Of a DNA stretch of 13,257 bases, positions 7,063 to 13,257 are shown in pieces. Under the pieces are notes generated by a model, which worked only from the letters and a program-made list of their open reading frames with translations, was not told the origin of the DNA and searched no databases. Numbering within the stretch: position 1 is the stretch's first letter; every line of letters starts with the position of its first letter. The DNA is taken from the NCBI GenBank assembly GCA_955651735.1, contig CATPAM010000565.1:1-13257 (forward strand), given 5' to 3'. Made by a program: the position numbers and the translations under genes. The DNA comes from Candidatus Acidiferrales bacterium. Lineage in GTDB: Bacteria > Acidobacteriota > Terriglobia > Acidiferrales > UBA7541.

Positions 7063-8245
7063 AAGAAGATAGACTCTGCGAATTTCTGGCCGATCGCTGC
7101 TTCGTGATACGTTCCAGGTAACCGCTCTGGCGGAAGGCGTCCATCGGATCTTTCGGGAGACGCTTGGATACCCGCCACTCTTGAATTACGGGCCGAACGT
7201 CGGTCGCGAAAGCGTCCTGCAACAGCGATTCCGCCCGGACCAAATCACATTTCTCTTGCACGGCGCCAAGTTCACGGTGGTCGATCAAAGCTGCTTTGCA
7301 AAAAAGCTCCTGGGCCATGGTCACAGTTTGAATCATGGCTTCGATCTTGCCCTTGAGGTTATGGCTCTGGTCGATCATGTACGCGACGTCGGACTGCTTG
7401 CCGCTCTCCCATTCGAAGAAAAGAATCTCGTGGAAAATGCGGAAGGCTTGATAGGGGTCAATCGATCCGAGGGTCAAATCATCGTCGGCGTAGCGGCGAT
7501 CGTTAAAGTGGAAACCGCCGAGCATGCCCTCCGAGAGAAGCCAAGCGACAATCTGCTCGATGTTCTGGGCCGCATAGTGATGACCAGTGTCGACTAAAAC
7601 TTTCGCTTGCGGACCGGCAAAGCGCGCGAGATGGAGCGCCATGCCCCAGTCGGCGATGTCCGTGTGATAGAAGGCGGGCTCGAAGGGCTTGTATTCGACA
7701 AGCAGGCGCTGACCCGGGGCGAGTTGGTTATGAGAGATACGCAAAGACTCTTCGAACCATTGCTTGCGCTTCCGGATATTCGCGGTGCCCGGATAGTTGG
7801 ATCCGTCGGCGAACCACAACGAGATATCGCGGCAGCGCAGGCGCTCAGCGATTTCAACGCTATCTTTTACGTGCGCGAGGGCGCGCTTCCGGACGGCAGG
7901 ATCTGGGTGGCCGAAAGAACCGTATTTATACTCCTGATCCTGAAAGAGGTTCGGGTTGATGGATCCGGCCTGCACTCCAAAACGCCCGGAGAGTTTCTGA
8001 ATGTCATCGGTGCTGTTTATTCCGGCCGGAAAATCCCACAAAACGTGCAGGGCGATGGTGGGACAAACTCCGGTGAGGAGATGCACTTGTCCGGCATCGC
8101 TGAACTTCTCCTCCGTAGTTGTTGCTGCAGCGGCCTGAATAAACTTCCCGAAGCGAGTCCCGGTATTGGCGAAGCCCCAGGAAGGGATTTCGATGCGAAA
8201 GCGGGTTAGGGCCTGGAGGATTCTCTCGGACTTAGATGTGTTCAT
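7055..8245 (-). CDS. rhaI: L-rhamnose isomerase, RhaI (Pseudomonas stutzeri-like) type
   Basis: A 396-residue TIM-barrel isomerase converting L-rhamnose to L-rhamnulose, the first committed step of the pathway. The metal ligands and catalytic residues known from P. stutzeri L-rhamnose isomerase appear with one constant offset of 35: Glu184 (VEYKPFEP), Asp219 and His222 (VDTGHHY), His246 (GFHFND), Asp254 and Asp256 (RYADDDL), and Asp292 (MIDQSHN). It is therefore the RhaI type rather than E. coli RhaA. An upstream ATG at 8275 would add ten residues. I prefer the ATG at 8245 because GAGG lies 6 nt before it and the earlier ATG has no such site. It is the first gene of the operon, divergent from the rhamnosidase gene, and overlaps rhaB by 8 bases. 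Confidence 0.94.
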   Translation of the reverse strand: MNTSKSERILQALTRFRIEIPSWGFANTGTRFGKFIQAAAATTTEEKFSDAGQVHLLTGVCPTIALHVLWDFPAGINSTDDIQKLSGRFGVQAGSINPNLFQDQEYKYGSFGHPDPAVRKRALAHVKDSVEIAERLRCRDISLWFADGSNYPGTANIRKRKQWFEESLRISHNQLAPGQRLLVEYKPFEPAFYHTDIADWGMALHLARFAGPQAKVLVDTGHHYAAQNIEQIVAWLLSEGMLGGFHFNDRRYADDDLTLGSIDPYQAFRIFHEILFFEWESGKQSDVAYMIDQSHNLKGKIEAMIQTVTMAQELFCKAALIDHRELGAVQEKCDLVRAESLLQDAFATDVRPVIQEWRVSKRLPKDPMDAFRQSGYLERITKQRSARNSQSLSSYA

Positions 8246-8251
8246 GCGCAG

Positions 8252-8255
8252 CCTC
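8252..8255 (-). promoter_or_regulatory. Ribosome-binding site supporting the rhaI start at 8245
   Basis: Minus-strand GAGG then CTGCGC then ATG. The in-frame ATG at 8275 has only GC-rich sequence without purine clusters in front of it, so the downstream start is favoured. Confidence 0.5.
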
Positions 8256-8291
8256 GACCCGAAGAGGGTACACATCCGCGCGGCTCGAGGT

Positions 8292-8324
8292 CACGCGGTT
8301 TTTGCCGGACAGCACGCGTTTTGC
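8292..8324 (+). repeat. Two near-identical direct repeats, 21 bp apart
   Basis: CACGCGGTTTTTGC at 8292-8305 and CACGCGTTTTGC at 8313-8324 differ only by two single-base insertions, in a G and a T run. Their starts are 21 bp apart, about two helical turns, so a bound protein would contact the same DNA face. This fits paired activator or repressor half-sites, but no regulator is available to compare. Confidence 0.4.
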
Positions 8325-8333
8325 ATTGCGAAA
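8319..8333. promoter_or_regulatory. Operator-like 15 bp pseudo-palindrome
   Basis: TTTTGCA-T-TGCGAAA has 7 bp arms that match as an inverted repeat at 6 of 7 positions around a central T at 8326. It abuts the candidate minus-strand -10 hexamer (8333-8338), covering the likely transcription start. Repression of the rha operon would be natural there. The match could be chance in a region of this size. Confidence 0.35.
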
Positions 8334-8462
8334 TGATAGCCTATGCCGCGGCTCAACCCTAAAGCAGCGAACTGCTGGGAGATGACCTATTACTCTTGAG
8401 ATTCGAATAGCGGCGACACACAAGGCGCAGGCAAAAATCTGACAGCCTGACCGCCAGTTTCC

Positions 8463-8468
8463 AGGAGG
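8463..8468 (+). promoter_or_regulatory. Strong ribosome-binding site for the GTG start of the rhamnosidase gene
   Basis: A perfect AGGAGG followed by CAAAA (5 nt) and GTG at 8474. It fixes a GTG start and places a signal peptide directly at the N terminus. Confidence 0.8.
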
Positions 8469-8473
8469 CAAAA

Positions 8474-11400
8474 GTGAAGCTACGGACGATTTGTCTTGTG
8501 GGGATTTTGCTTTCAGCGTTCACGGGTTCCGCTTCGGCTGGCCCATTCCATCTTCGTTGCGAATATCTCAAAAACCCTCTTGGAATCGACAAGACTTCCC
8601 CTCAATTGTCATGGCAAAGCAACAACACCGAACGAAACTGGGAGCAAGCCGCCTATCAAATCCTGGTAGCAAGCAGCCTGGAACAACTGCGTGCCGGCAA
8701 GGCGGATGTGTGGGACAGCGGAAAAATAAACTCGAGCGACTCGGTCGGGATCGCCTACGCGGGACCGAAGCTGGAAACTCGCCACCGTTATTACTGGAAA
8801 GTGCGTGTATGGGACACGCATGGCCAGCCTTCCGATTCTTCGGAGATGGCGTGGTGGGAAATGGGTTTGCTTACTCCGGCGGACTGGAAAGCGCAGTGGA
8901 TTAGCTGGAAGAATCCAGAAGCAGATGCGGACCGGGCCGGGGTTCGCTGGATTTGGGTTGCGGGGCAGGATGCCTTGAAAGTTGCACCCAAAACCACGGC
9001 GGTCTTTCGCGGGAAAGTGAATATTCCGGAGAAACCACGCGAGGGAGCTTTATTTCTCGCCGTTCGGGGAAACTACACTGCCAAGGTAAATGGCCGCGAA
9101 GTCGCAAGAAAGCACGAGTGGAATACTTTCGACCGCCAGGACATTACCGACTCCCTGATCGCAGGTGAAAACATCATCGAGGTAGCAGTAACCGCGGGCA
9201 CTCCATCGCCATTTGGTCCTTCTGCAGGAGCCAAGACGGTGCCCGCGGCCTTGGCCGGTCTAGTGAAAATCTCGCGCTTCGACGGGTCCGTTCTGCGGGT
9301 TGCGACAGATGGACGCTGGCAAGGAAAGCTCGAAACAAAGTCAGATTGGCAGGCTTCGCAAGTGATCGGCGAATTGTCTGACAAGCAGTTGGGCGACCCC
9401 GGTCAAATGCCGCAGCCTGCGGTTGATTTGCGGCGAGAGTTTGCATTGTCTGAGAAAGTCCGGAGCGCGAGGCTCTACGTCACCGCGCTGGGCAGCTACC
9501 GCGTATATCTCAACGGAAGCCGCGTGGGGGCGGACGTTCTAACGCCGGAATTTACCGATTATCGAAAGCGAGTCTTGTATCAAACCTATGATGTGGAGAG
9601 CTTGCTCGCAAAGGGCAAGAACGCGATCGGCGCCACGCTGGCCGACGGATGGTACGGAAGTGGCCTGACCTGGGTTGGAATGCATTTCTTTTCGCCGCCC
9701 AATCGCTTTCTCGCGCAGTTGGAAATCGAGTATGCCGATAGCCGGCACGAAACGATCGAAACAGACAAATCGTGGAAAGGAGCGGCGTCGCCCGTCGTTC
9801 GTTCGGAAATCTATTCGGGTGAAGCGTACGACGCGCGCTTGGAGCAGAAGGGCTGGAAGAATTCAGGGTTCGATGATTCGCACTGGACTTCCACAGCCAT
9901 CGCCGAAGCCCCGACAATCTCAGTTTCCAGCGAGACGACTCTTCCGGCGCAGGTCGTGAGTACTCTGAAGCCCGAGCGTGTCTCACAGCCTGCGAAGGGA
10001 GCCTATGTATTCGATATGGGCCAGAACATGGTGGGCTGGATATCCCTGAAGGTAAAAGGTCCGTCGGGCACGAGAGTCCGCCTGCGGTTTGCGGAAATCC
10101 TGAATCCGGATGGCACACTCTATACGGAAAATCTCCGGAATGCCGACGCCACGGATATCTATGTTCTGAAAGGCGAGGGAGAGGAGCAATTCACTCCGCG
10201 TTTCACCTTTCACGGATTTCGCTATGTGGGGGTCACCGGATATCCCGGAACACCGGGCACGGATGCTCTTATCGGTGAAATCGTCAGTAGCGTTCGCGGA
10301 GAGGCAGTCGGAAGGCTCACGACCTCGAGCGAGCTAATCAACAAAATGTGGTCCATCGGAATCTGGGGACAGCGTGGAAATTTTCTGAGCATCCCAACCG
10401 ATTGCCCGCAAAGGGACGAGCGCCTCGGCTGGATGGGAGATGCCGGAGTTTTCTGGCGCACCGGCAGCTACAATTTCGACATTGCCGCGTTCTCGCAGAA
10501 GTTTGTGCAGGACATCGTCGACGCACAAACCCCGCAAGGTGCATTCACAAACGTTTCTCCCAACACGCTCCCCTTCGGCGGATCCGACTCGGAGGGAGCG
10601 TCGGCCTGGAACGAGGGGATGGTGGGCGCTCCGGGCTGGGGCGATGCCGGCGTTATTGTTCCGTGGACAACTTGGGTGCAGTACGGAAATACGGACATCA
10701 TCGTGAGAAACTGGGATTCCATGCAGCGCTGGATGGAGTTCATCCAAAGCCGCAATCCGGACTTCCTCAGAAAAAAAGGTGTCGGGCCCAATTTCGCGGA
10801 TTGGCTTGCGCCGGATCAACACACCGATAAGGATCTCCTGGCCACTGCATATTGGGCATTGATTGCAAACATGATGTCTGAGATGGCGCAAGCTGCCGGG
10901 AAGGAGGCGGACGCAAAACGCTATGCCGAACTGGCAGGCAACATTCGCGCTGCTTTTCAGAAAGCGTACATCAAGGAAAACGGAGAGGTTGGTACGGGAA
11001 CGCAAACATCGTATGTCGTGGCGCTTTACACCAAGATGGCGCCAAAAAGTCTGGAGCCCGTCCTTGTCACCAGGCTGGTCAAGGATATCGAATCGCGGAA
11101 TTGGCATCTTTCGACCGGATTCCTGGGCACACCCTTCCTGCTTTTTACGCTGACGGACCACGGACGCACCGATGTGGCGTACCGCCTGTTGCTGAACGAC
11201 ACGTATCCATCGTGGGGATACATGCTTTCCAAAGGCGCGACCACCTGGTGGGAGCGTTGGAACGGCGATTCGGGTGATCCGTCCATGAACTCCTACAACC
11301 ATTACGCGTTCGGCTCCGTCATTGCTTGGGTCTACCGCTATATGTCCGGGATTGATACCACTCTCGGCTCGCCAGGCTTCAAGAAAATTGTCATTCGTCC

Positions 11401-11662
11401 GCATCTCGATCCTCGCGTCACCTTTGCGCGAGGCGAATACGAATCGATCTATGGAAAAATTGTTACCGATTGGAAGGGAACCGCGAATGGGCCTTTCAGG
11501 CTGAGAGTGACAATCCCTGCGAACACCACAGCGGATATCTTTTTGCCGGCAGCCACGCGCGCGCAAGTCACGGAAAGCGGCAAAAGGGTGGAGGCGCGGC
11601 AAGAAGGAGAGTCACTGCTAGTCTCCATCGGTTCAGGCTCTTATGATTTCGAGGTGGAATGA
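8474..11662 (+). CDS. Secreted alpha-L-rhamnosidase, glycoside hydrolase family 78
   Basis: A 1062-residue exported enzyme that releases terminal alpha-L-rhamnose by an inverting mechanism. The signal peptide spans 1-22 with a SASA cleavage site. Domains in order: an Fn3-like N-terminal domain (about 24-125); a jelly-roll-like module (about 165-310, with LAVRGNYTAKVNGREVA); a second jelly-roll (about 325-480, with YVTALGSYRVYLNGSRVG and DGWYGSGLTW); a beta-sandwich (about 490-608, with FDMGQNMVGW and FAEILNPDG); an (alpha/alpha)6 catalytic barrel (about 612-970); and a C-terminal beta domain. Catalytic landmarks are DCPQRDERLGW with Asp648 and the probable general acid Glu649, and GATTWWERW with the probable base Glu927, followed by SYNHYAFGSV. 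The GTG start has a perfect AGGAGG. It is divergent from the rha operon and likely supplies it with rhamnose. The natural substrate (flavonoid glycoside, pectin side chain or saponin) cannot be read from the sequence. Confidence 0.95.
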   Translation: MKLRTICLVGILLSAFTGSASAGPFHLRCEYLKNPLGIDKTSPQLSWQSNNTERNWEQAAYQILVASSLEQLRAGKADVWDSGKINSSDSVGIAYAGPKLETRHRYYWKVRVWDTHGQPSDSSEMAWWEMGLLTPADWKAQWISWKNPEADADRAGVRWIWVAGQDALKVAPKTTAVFRGKVNIPEKPREGALFLAVRGNYTAKVNGREVARKHEWNTFDRQDITDSLIAGENIIEVAVTAGTPSPFGPSAGAKTVPAALAGLVKISRFDGSVLRVATDGRWQGKLETKSDWQASQVIGELSDKQLGDPGQMPQPAVDLRREFALSEKVRSARLYVTALGSYRVYLNGSRVGADVLTPEFTDYRKRVLYQTYDVESLLAKGKNAIGATLADGWYGSGLTWVGMHFFSPPNRFLAQLEIEYADSRHETIETDKSWKGAASPVVRSEIYSGEAYDARLEQKGWKNSGFDDSHWTSTAIAEAPTISVSSETTLPAQVVSTLKPERVSQPAKGAYVFDMGQNMVGWISLKVKGPSGTRVRLRFAEILNPDGTLYTENLRNADATDIYVLKGEGEEQFTPRFTFHGFRYVGVTGYPGTPGTDALIGEIVSSVRGEAVGRLTTSSELINKMWSIGIWGQRGNFLSIPTDCPQRDERLGWMGDAGVFWRTGSYNFDIAAFSQKFVQDIVDAQTPQGAFTNVSPNTLPFGGSDSEGASAWNEGMVGAPGWGDAGVIVPWTTWVQYGNTDIIVRNWDSMQRWMEFIQSRNPDFLRKKGVGPNFADWLAPDQHTDKDLLATAYWALIANMMSEMAQAAGKEADAKRYAELAGNIRAAFQKAYIKENGEVGTGTQTSYVVALYTKMAPKSLEPVLVTRLVKDIESRNWHLSTGFLGTPFLLFTLTDHGRTDVAYRLLLNDTYPSWGYMLSKGATTWWERWNGDSGDPSMNSYNHYAFGSVIAWVYRYMSGIDTTLGSPGFKKIVIRPHLDPRVTFARGEYESIYGKIVTDWKGTANGPFRLRVTIPANTTADIFLPAATRAQVTESGKRVEARQEGESLLVSIGSGSYDFEVE

Positions 11663-11800
11663 CTCCCTTTGGAAGGCGCTTCGAAGATGCGGGCGATTCT
11701 GCAGCTGCATGGGCGCGTCGGCGGGTCAGTCAGTGCAAAAGGAACGACAAACGTTTTAATTCAGCAAAAGTGGCACACCCAAGGGGACGATTTTAGAACT

Positions 11801-11919
11801 TTTCTGGGGGAGTTTGTGTCAAGTTTGCAACAGTTTGGCTGTCCGGTTGCCCGACTCTCCAGAAACTTGTTGATAAGTTCTTTCGAATCAACAAATCGGT
11901 CTCGACAAGTTTCTGACAC
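11801..11919 (+). other. Strongly self-complementary segment, candidate structured RNA or element end
   Basis: Several stems can form. Stem A pairs TTTCTGG (11801-11807) with CCAGAAA (11859-11865), continues with a G-T pair (11808/11858), skips one G, and adds GAGT (11810-11813) with ACTC (11854-11857), giving 12 pairs. Inside it, GCAACAG (11827-11833) can pair with CTG (11839-11841) and TTGC (11847-11850). Stem B pairs 11861-11873 with 11902-11914, 13 continuous pairs with one G-T. An alternative, TTGTTGAT (11867-11874) with ATCAACAA (11887-11894), is perfect over 8 bp. GTGTCA (11816-11821) can pair with TGACAC (11914-11919). Both wobbles are G-U only if the + strand is transcribed. Stems A and B share 11861-11865 and exclude each other. 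I cannot assign a family. Confidence 0.35.
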
Positions 11920-11959
11920 CAGTGACGCGTCCAGGACGCAGTTGGGGCTTATGGGCACT

Positions 11960-11984
11960 TGACCTGCCCCGCTTTTTGAGACAG
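11960..11984 (+). mobile_element. Possible solitary IS3-family end
   Basis: The sequence begins TGACCTGCCCC, continues with GCTTTTTGA and ends in GACAG. IS3-family terminal repeats commonly start with TG, carry a C-run about seven bases in, and have a GACA some ten bases later. I find no matching inverted end and no transposase in the window, so at best this is a relic. Chance resemblance is quite possible. Confidence 0.15.
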
Positions 11985-12089
11985 CTGCTGAGTTGAGTCC
12001 GGGAAGCTACTTGGCACATTGACTTGGCGGTGCTAACGGACTGCATTCAGAGTGCGCAGTTTGTTCAAGGTGGGATAGCCTATCTGGGT

Positions 12090-12287
12090 ATGAAACCGCG
12101 ATTGCTCGGGATTGTCTTAGTTTTGTGTCCGTTCTTGCATGCCCCAGAGTTAGCTGCTCCCATTCTTATCGCCCATAACGATATCCATGGCTCGCTCGGA
12201 GGGGAAGGTCATGCAGTGTGCGCTGGATGTTTCGGCGATGACGACCTCCAGGTTCTCCAAGATTTTAAACTTAAAATTATTTTATAG
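12090..12287 (+). CDS. Possible short secreted protein or truncated gene remnant
   Basis: A 65-residue frame beginning with ATG at 12090. Its N terminus, MKPRLLG followed by IVLVLCPFLHA and ending PELAA, has the basic, hydrophobic and small-residue layout of a Sec signal peptide with cleavage near residue 23. The remainder (PILIAHNDIHGSLGGEGH, then CAGC) is short and matches no family I know. The frame is open upstream to 12024, but the signal-like start is at 12090. The nearest purine-rich sequence (AAGGTGGGA) is rather far upstream. It may be the 5' stub of an exported-protein gene that lost its body, or a chance ORF. Confidence 0.25.
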   Translation: MKPRLLGIVLVLCPFLHAPELAAPILIAHNDIHGSLGGEGHAVCAGCFGDDDLQVLQDFKLKIIL

Positions 12288-12325
12288 GTACGGTAGCACT
12301 TAGTATACATGAGCGGTACAGACTC

Positions 12326-12342
12326 GACTAGACGGTCTCGTC
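12326..12342. repeat. 17 bp near-palindrome downstream of the TPR gene
   Basis: GACTAGAC-G-GTCTCGTC has 8 bp arms matching at 7 of 8 positions around a central G. It lies about 42 bp beyond the TPR gene stop. No T-run follows on either strand, so it is a poor intrinsic terminator; it could be a protein-binding site or chance. Confidence 0.25.
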
Positions 12343-12383
12343 GGTTATTCTCGATGCTCTTGCCTAAGCTGTTTGAAAACAAG

Positions 12384-13257
12384 TCATGTGGCTGGGTCGT
12401 TCGGGCGAGCCGCAGAATGTGGCATCATAACCTCCTCAACAGCTTTCTCGACCGGCATAGCCCAACCTTCTAACCAGGCCGTCGCGCCCGCCGTGTTGGT
12501 CAATACCTGCCGTGCCGGGTCCAGGGTGGATTCCAGCTTGGCCTGTTCTGCGGGCGTGAGCGGAGCACCAATGCTTTGGCGCAGCGCCGCCGCTGCGCCT
12601 GCCAGCCGCAGCGAACGCTCTACTTCGAGTTGAGCCGCCGCTGAGCACGCGAAACACTCCAGCAGGCGGGCAATTCCGCGTTTATGTTCCAGTTCCTGGA
12701 AAATTTTTATGCTTTCCCGATACAGAAAGTGCGCTCCTGGATAATTCCGCTGTTCCCTCGCTAAGCTTCCCAGATCAGCCAGTGTGCCAGCAATGCCCCA
12801 GCGGTCACCGAGCTCCCGAAAAATTGCCAGGCCATTTTCGTATAATGTCCGCGCGGCTGCGGAGTCGCCCTGATCGCGTGCGACATCCCCCTGGTAGTTT
12901 AGCGACCAGGCGACACCTGTCCGATCTCCCAGTCCTCGGAAGATGGAAAGACACTCCGCGTATAGGGAGCGCGCGCGGTCATAGTCACCCTGCAATTTGA
13001 CGACATTTGCCAGGTTACTGAGAGAACGAGCGACAGCCTTCTGGTCGCCCAACTCTCTCCACAGGACTAGGCTTTCTTCGAACAGAGTGTGCGCAACCGC
13101 GACGTCGCCCCGGTCCCGAGCAAAGACCGCCAGCGCGTTTAGCGAGACGGCGACACCCGTTTTGTCACCCAACTGACGCGCGATGCCTTGACTTTCGCTG
13201 ATGAGCGTATCCGCCGAGGCGTAATCTCCCTGCTCGCCGGCGAGGACTCCTGCTGCA
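12384..13257 (-). CDS. TPR-repeat protein, C-terminal part (cut by the right window edge)
   Basis: The frame is open to the window end, so only the last 290 or so codons are present. The apparent start at 13172 is an internal TTG. Five tandem TPR units are visible, each exactly 40 residues and opening with GD or a variant (GDYASA, GDVAVA, GDYDRA, GDSAAA, RNYPGA). They share the consensus A-x-x-L-Y-x-E-S-L-x-I-x-R-x-L-G-D-x-x-G-x-A-x-x-L-x-x-L. The fifth unit is the most degenerate. A tail follows with LRLAGAAAALRQSIGAPL and a final WLEGWAMPVEKAVEE segment. Such ladders and tails end large signalling proteins, for example AfsR/LuxR-like ATPases, TPR-linked kinases or cyclases. The missing N terminus holds the effector domain, so the function is undetermined. 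The stop is TGA at 12384-12386. Confidence 0.85.
   Translation of the reverse strand, partial: AAGVLAGEQGDYASADTLISESQGIARQLGDKTGVAVSLNALAVFARDRGDVAVAHTLFEESLVLWRELGDQKAVARSLSNLANVVKLQGDYDRARSLYAECLSIFRGLGDRTGVAWSLNYQGDVARDQGDSAAARTLYENGLAIFRELGDRWGIAGTLADLGSLAREQRNYPGAHFLYRESIKIFQELEHKRGIARLLECFACSAAAQLEVERSLRLAGAAAALRQSIGAPLTPAEQAKLESTLDPARQVLTNTAGATAWLEGWAMPVEKAVEEVMMPHSAARPNDPAT

Larger units (their letters stand above)
8246..8473. promoter_or_regulatory. Divergent control region between the rha operon and the rhamnosidase gene
   Basis: A 228 bp non-coding interval that must hold the promoters of both the leftward rha operon and the rightward GH78 gene. On the minus strand a TATCAT (8333-8338) could be a -10 element for rhaI, with a start near 8326 and a leader of about 80 nt, but no good -35 box lies 17 bp upstream. 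I see no convincing sigma70 pair for the + strand. It contains direct repeats (8292-8324), a pseudo-palindrome (8319-8333), a small AGCAG-CGAA-CTGCT hairpin (8363-8376), and an exact 8 bp inverted pair, TTTTTGCC at 8299-8306 and GGCAAAAA at 8430-8437. Shared control of both transcripts is inferred from the layout. Confidence 0.55.
11663..12383. other. 720 bp interval without a convincing gene
   Basis: Between the GH78 stop and the TPR gene stop no ORF shows clear family features. The interval holds a self-complementary segment (11801-11919), a possible IS3-type end (11960-11984), a short ORF with a signal-like N terminus (12090-12287), an AT-rich stretch (12261-12286, only two G/C) containing the near-palindrome TAAAATTATTTTA at 12272-12284, and a 17 bp near-palindrome (12326-12342). 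I see no hairpin followed by a T-run that would serve as an intrinsic terminator for either flanking gene. The mixture looks like eroded intergenic or mobile-element debris. Confidence 0.6.

Noticed and set aside
7607..8209. A 200-residue plus-strand frame
   Set aside because: Antisense to rhaI, whose seven catalytic and metal residues align at one constant offset with the characterised enzyme.
10334..11602. A 422-residue open frame on the minus strand
   Set aside because: It lies wholly antisense to the well-supported GH78 catalytic domain, has no family-like motifs, and its Arg/His/Pro-rich composition is typical of a shadow frame.
11669..11962. A 97-residue plus-strand frame just after the GH78 gene
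   Set aside because: TTG start without a convincing ribosome-binding site, no recognisable features, and it runs through the inverted repeats at 11801-11919, which explain the sequence better.
12384..13257. Regular 120 bp periodicity that might suggest a CRISPR array or satellite
   Set aside because: The period is 40 codons in a continuous open frame with TPR consensus residues, so it is a protein repeat.

Overview
The window is ordinary bacterial chromosome, dense and moderately GC-rich. It is dominated by a complete L-rhamnose utilisation locus. Signal peptides, a periplasmic-type c-type cytochrome, an H+-coupled rhamnose permease and a bifunctional RhaEW-type aldolase/dehydrogenase point to a Gram-negative soil or plant-matter bacterium. 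My best guess is Acidobacteriota, but this rests on general protein character and no marker gene is present.

Layout. 1-267: a short, weakly supported ORF at the left edge. 440-1741 (+): an exported di-haem oxidoreductase of the DUF1111/DHOR type. It converges on the rha operon and is probably unrelated to it. 1788-8245 (-): a compact operon read leftward in the order rhaI, rhaB, rhaEW, rhaM, rhaT. 8246-8473: a divergent control region with an operator-like pseudo-palindrome and two near-identical direct repeats 21 bp apart. 8474-11662 (+): a large secreted GH78 alpha-L-rhamnosidase. 11663-12383: about 720 bp with no convincing gene. It holds a strongly self-complementary segment (about 11801-11919), a possible insertion-sequence end and a short possible secreted-protein remnant. 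12384-13257 (-): the 3' part of a TPR gene that runs off the right edge.

How the genes work together. The exported GH78 enzyme would release L-rhamnose from plant or microbial rhamnosides outside the cytoplasm. RhaT imports it with protons and RhaM interconverts its anomers. RhaI isomerises it to L-rhamnulose and RhaB phosphorylates that. The aldolase half of RhaEW splits rhamnulose-1-phosphate into DHAP and L-lactaldehyde, and its SDR half is expected to oxidise the lactaldehyde to lactate. No dedicated regulator is encoded in the window, so the protein acting at the divergent control region is presumably elsewhere.

I see no CRISPR array, tRNA, rRNA, intact transposase or obvious defence system. 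The least explained signals are the structured segment after the GH78 gene, the operator-like repeats, the enlarged loop in RhaT and the matching ATGCCTA(A/G) stop/start overlaps in the operon.
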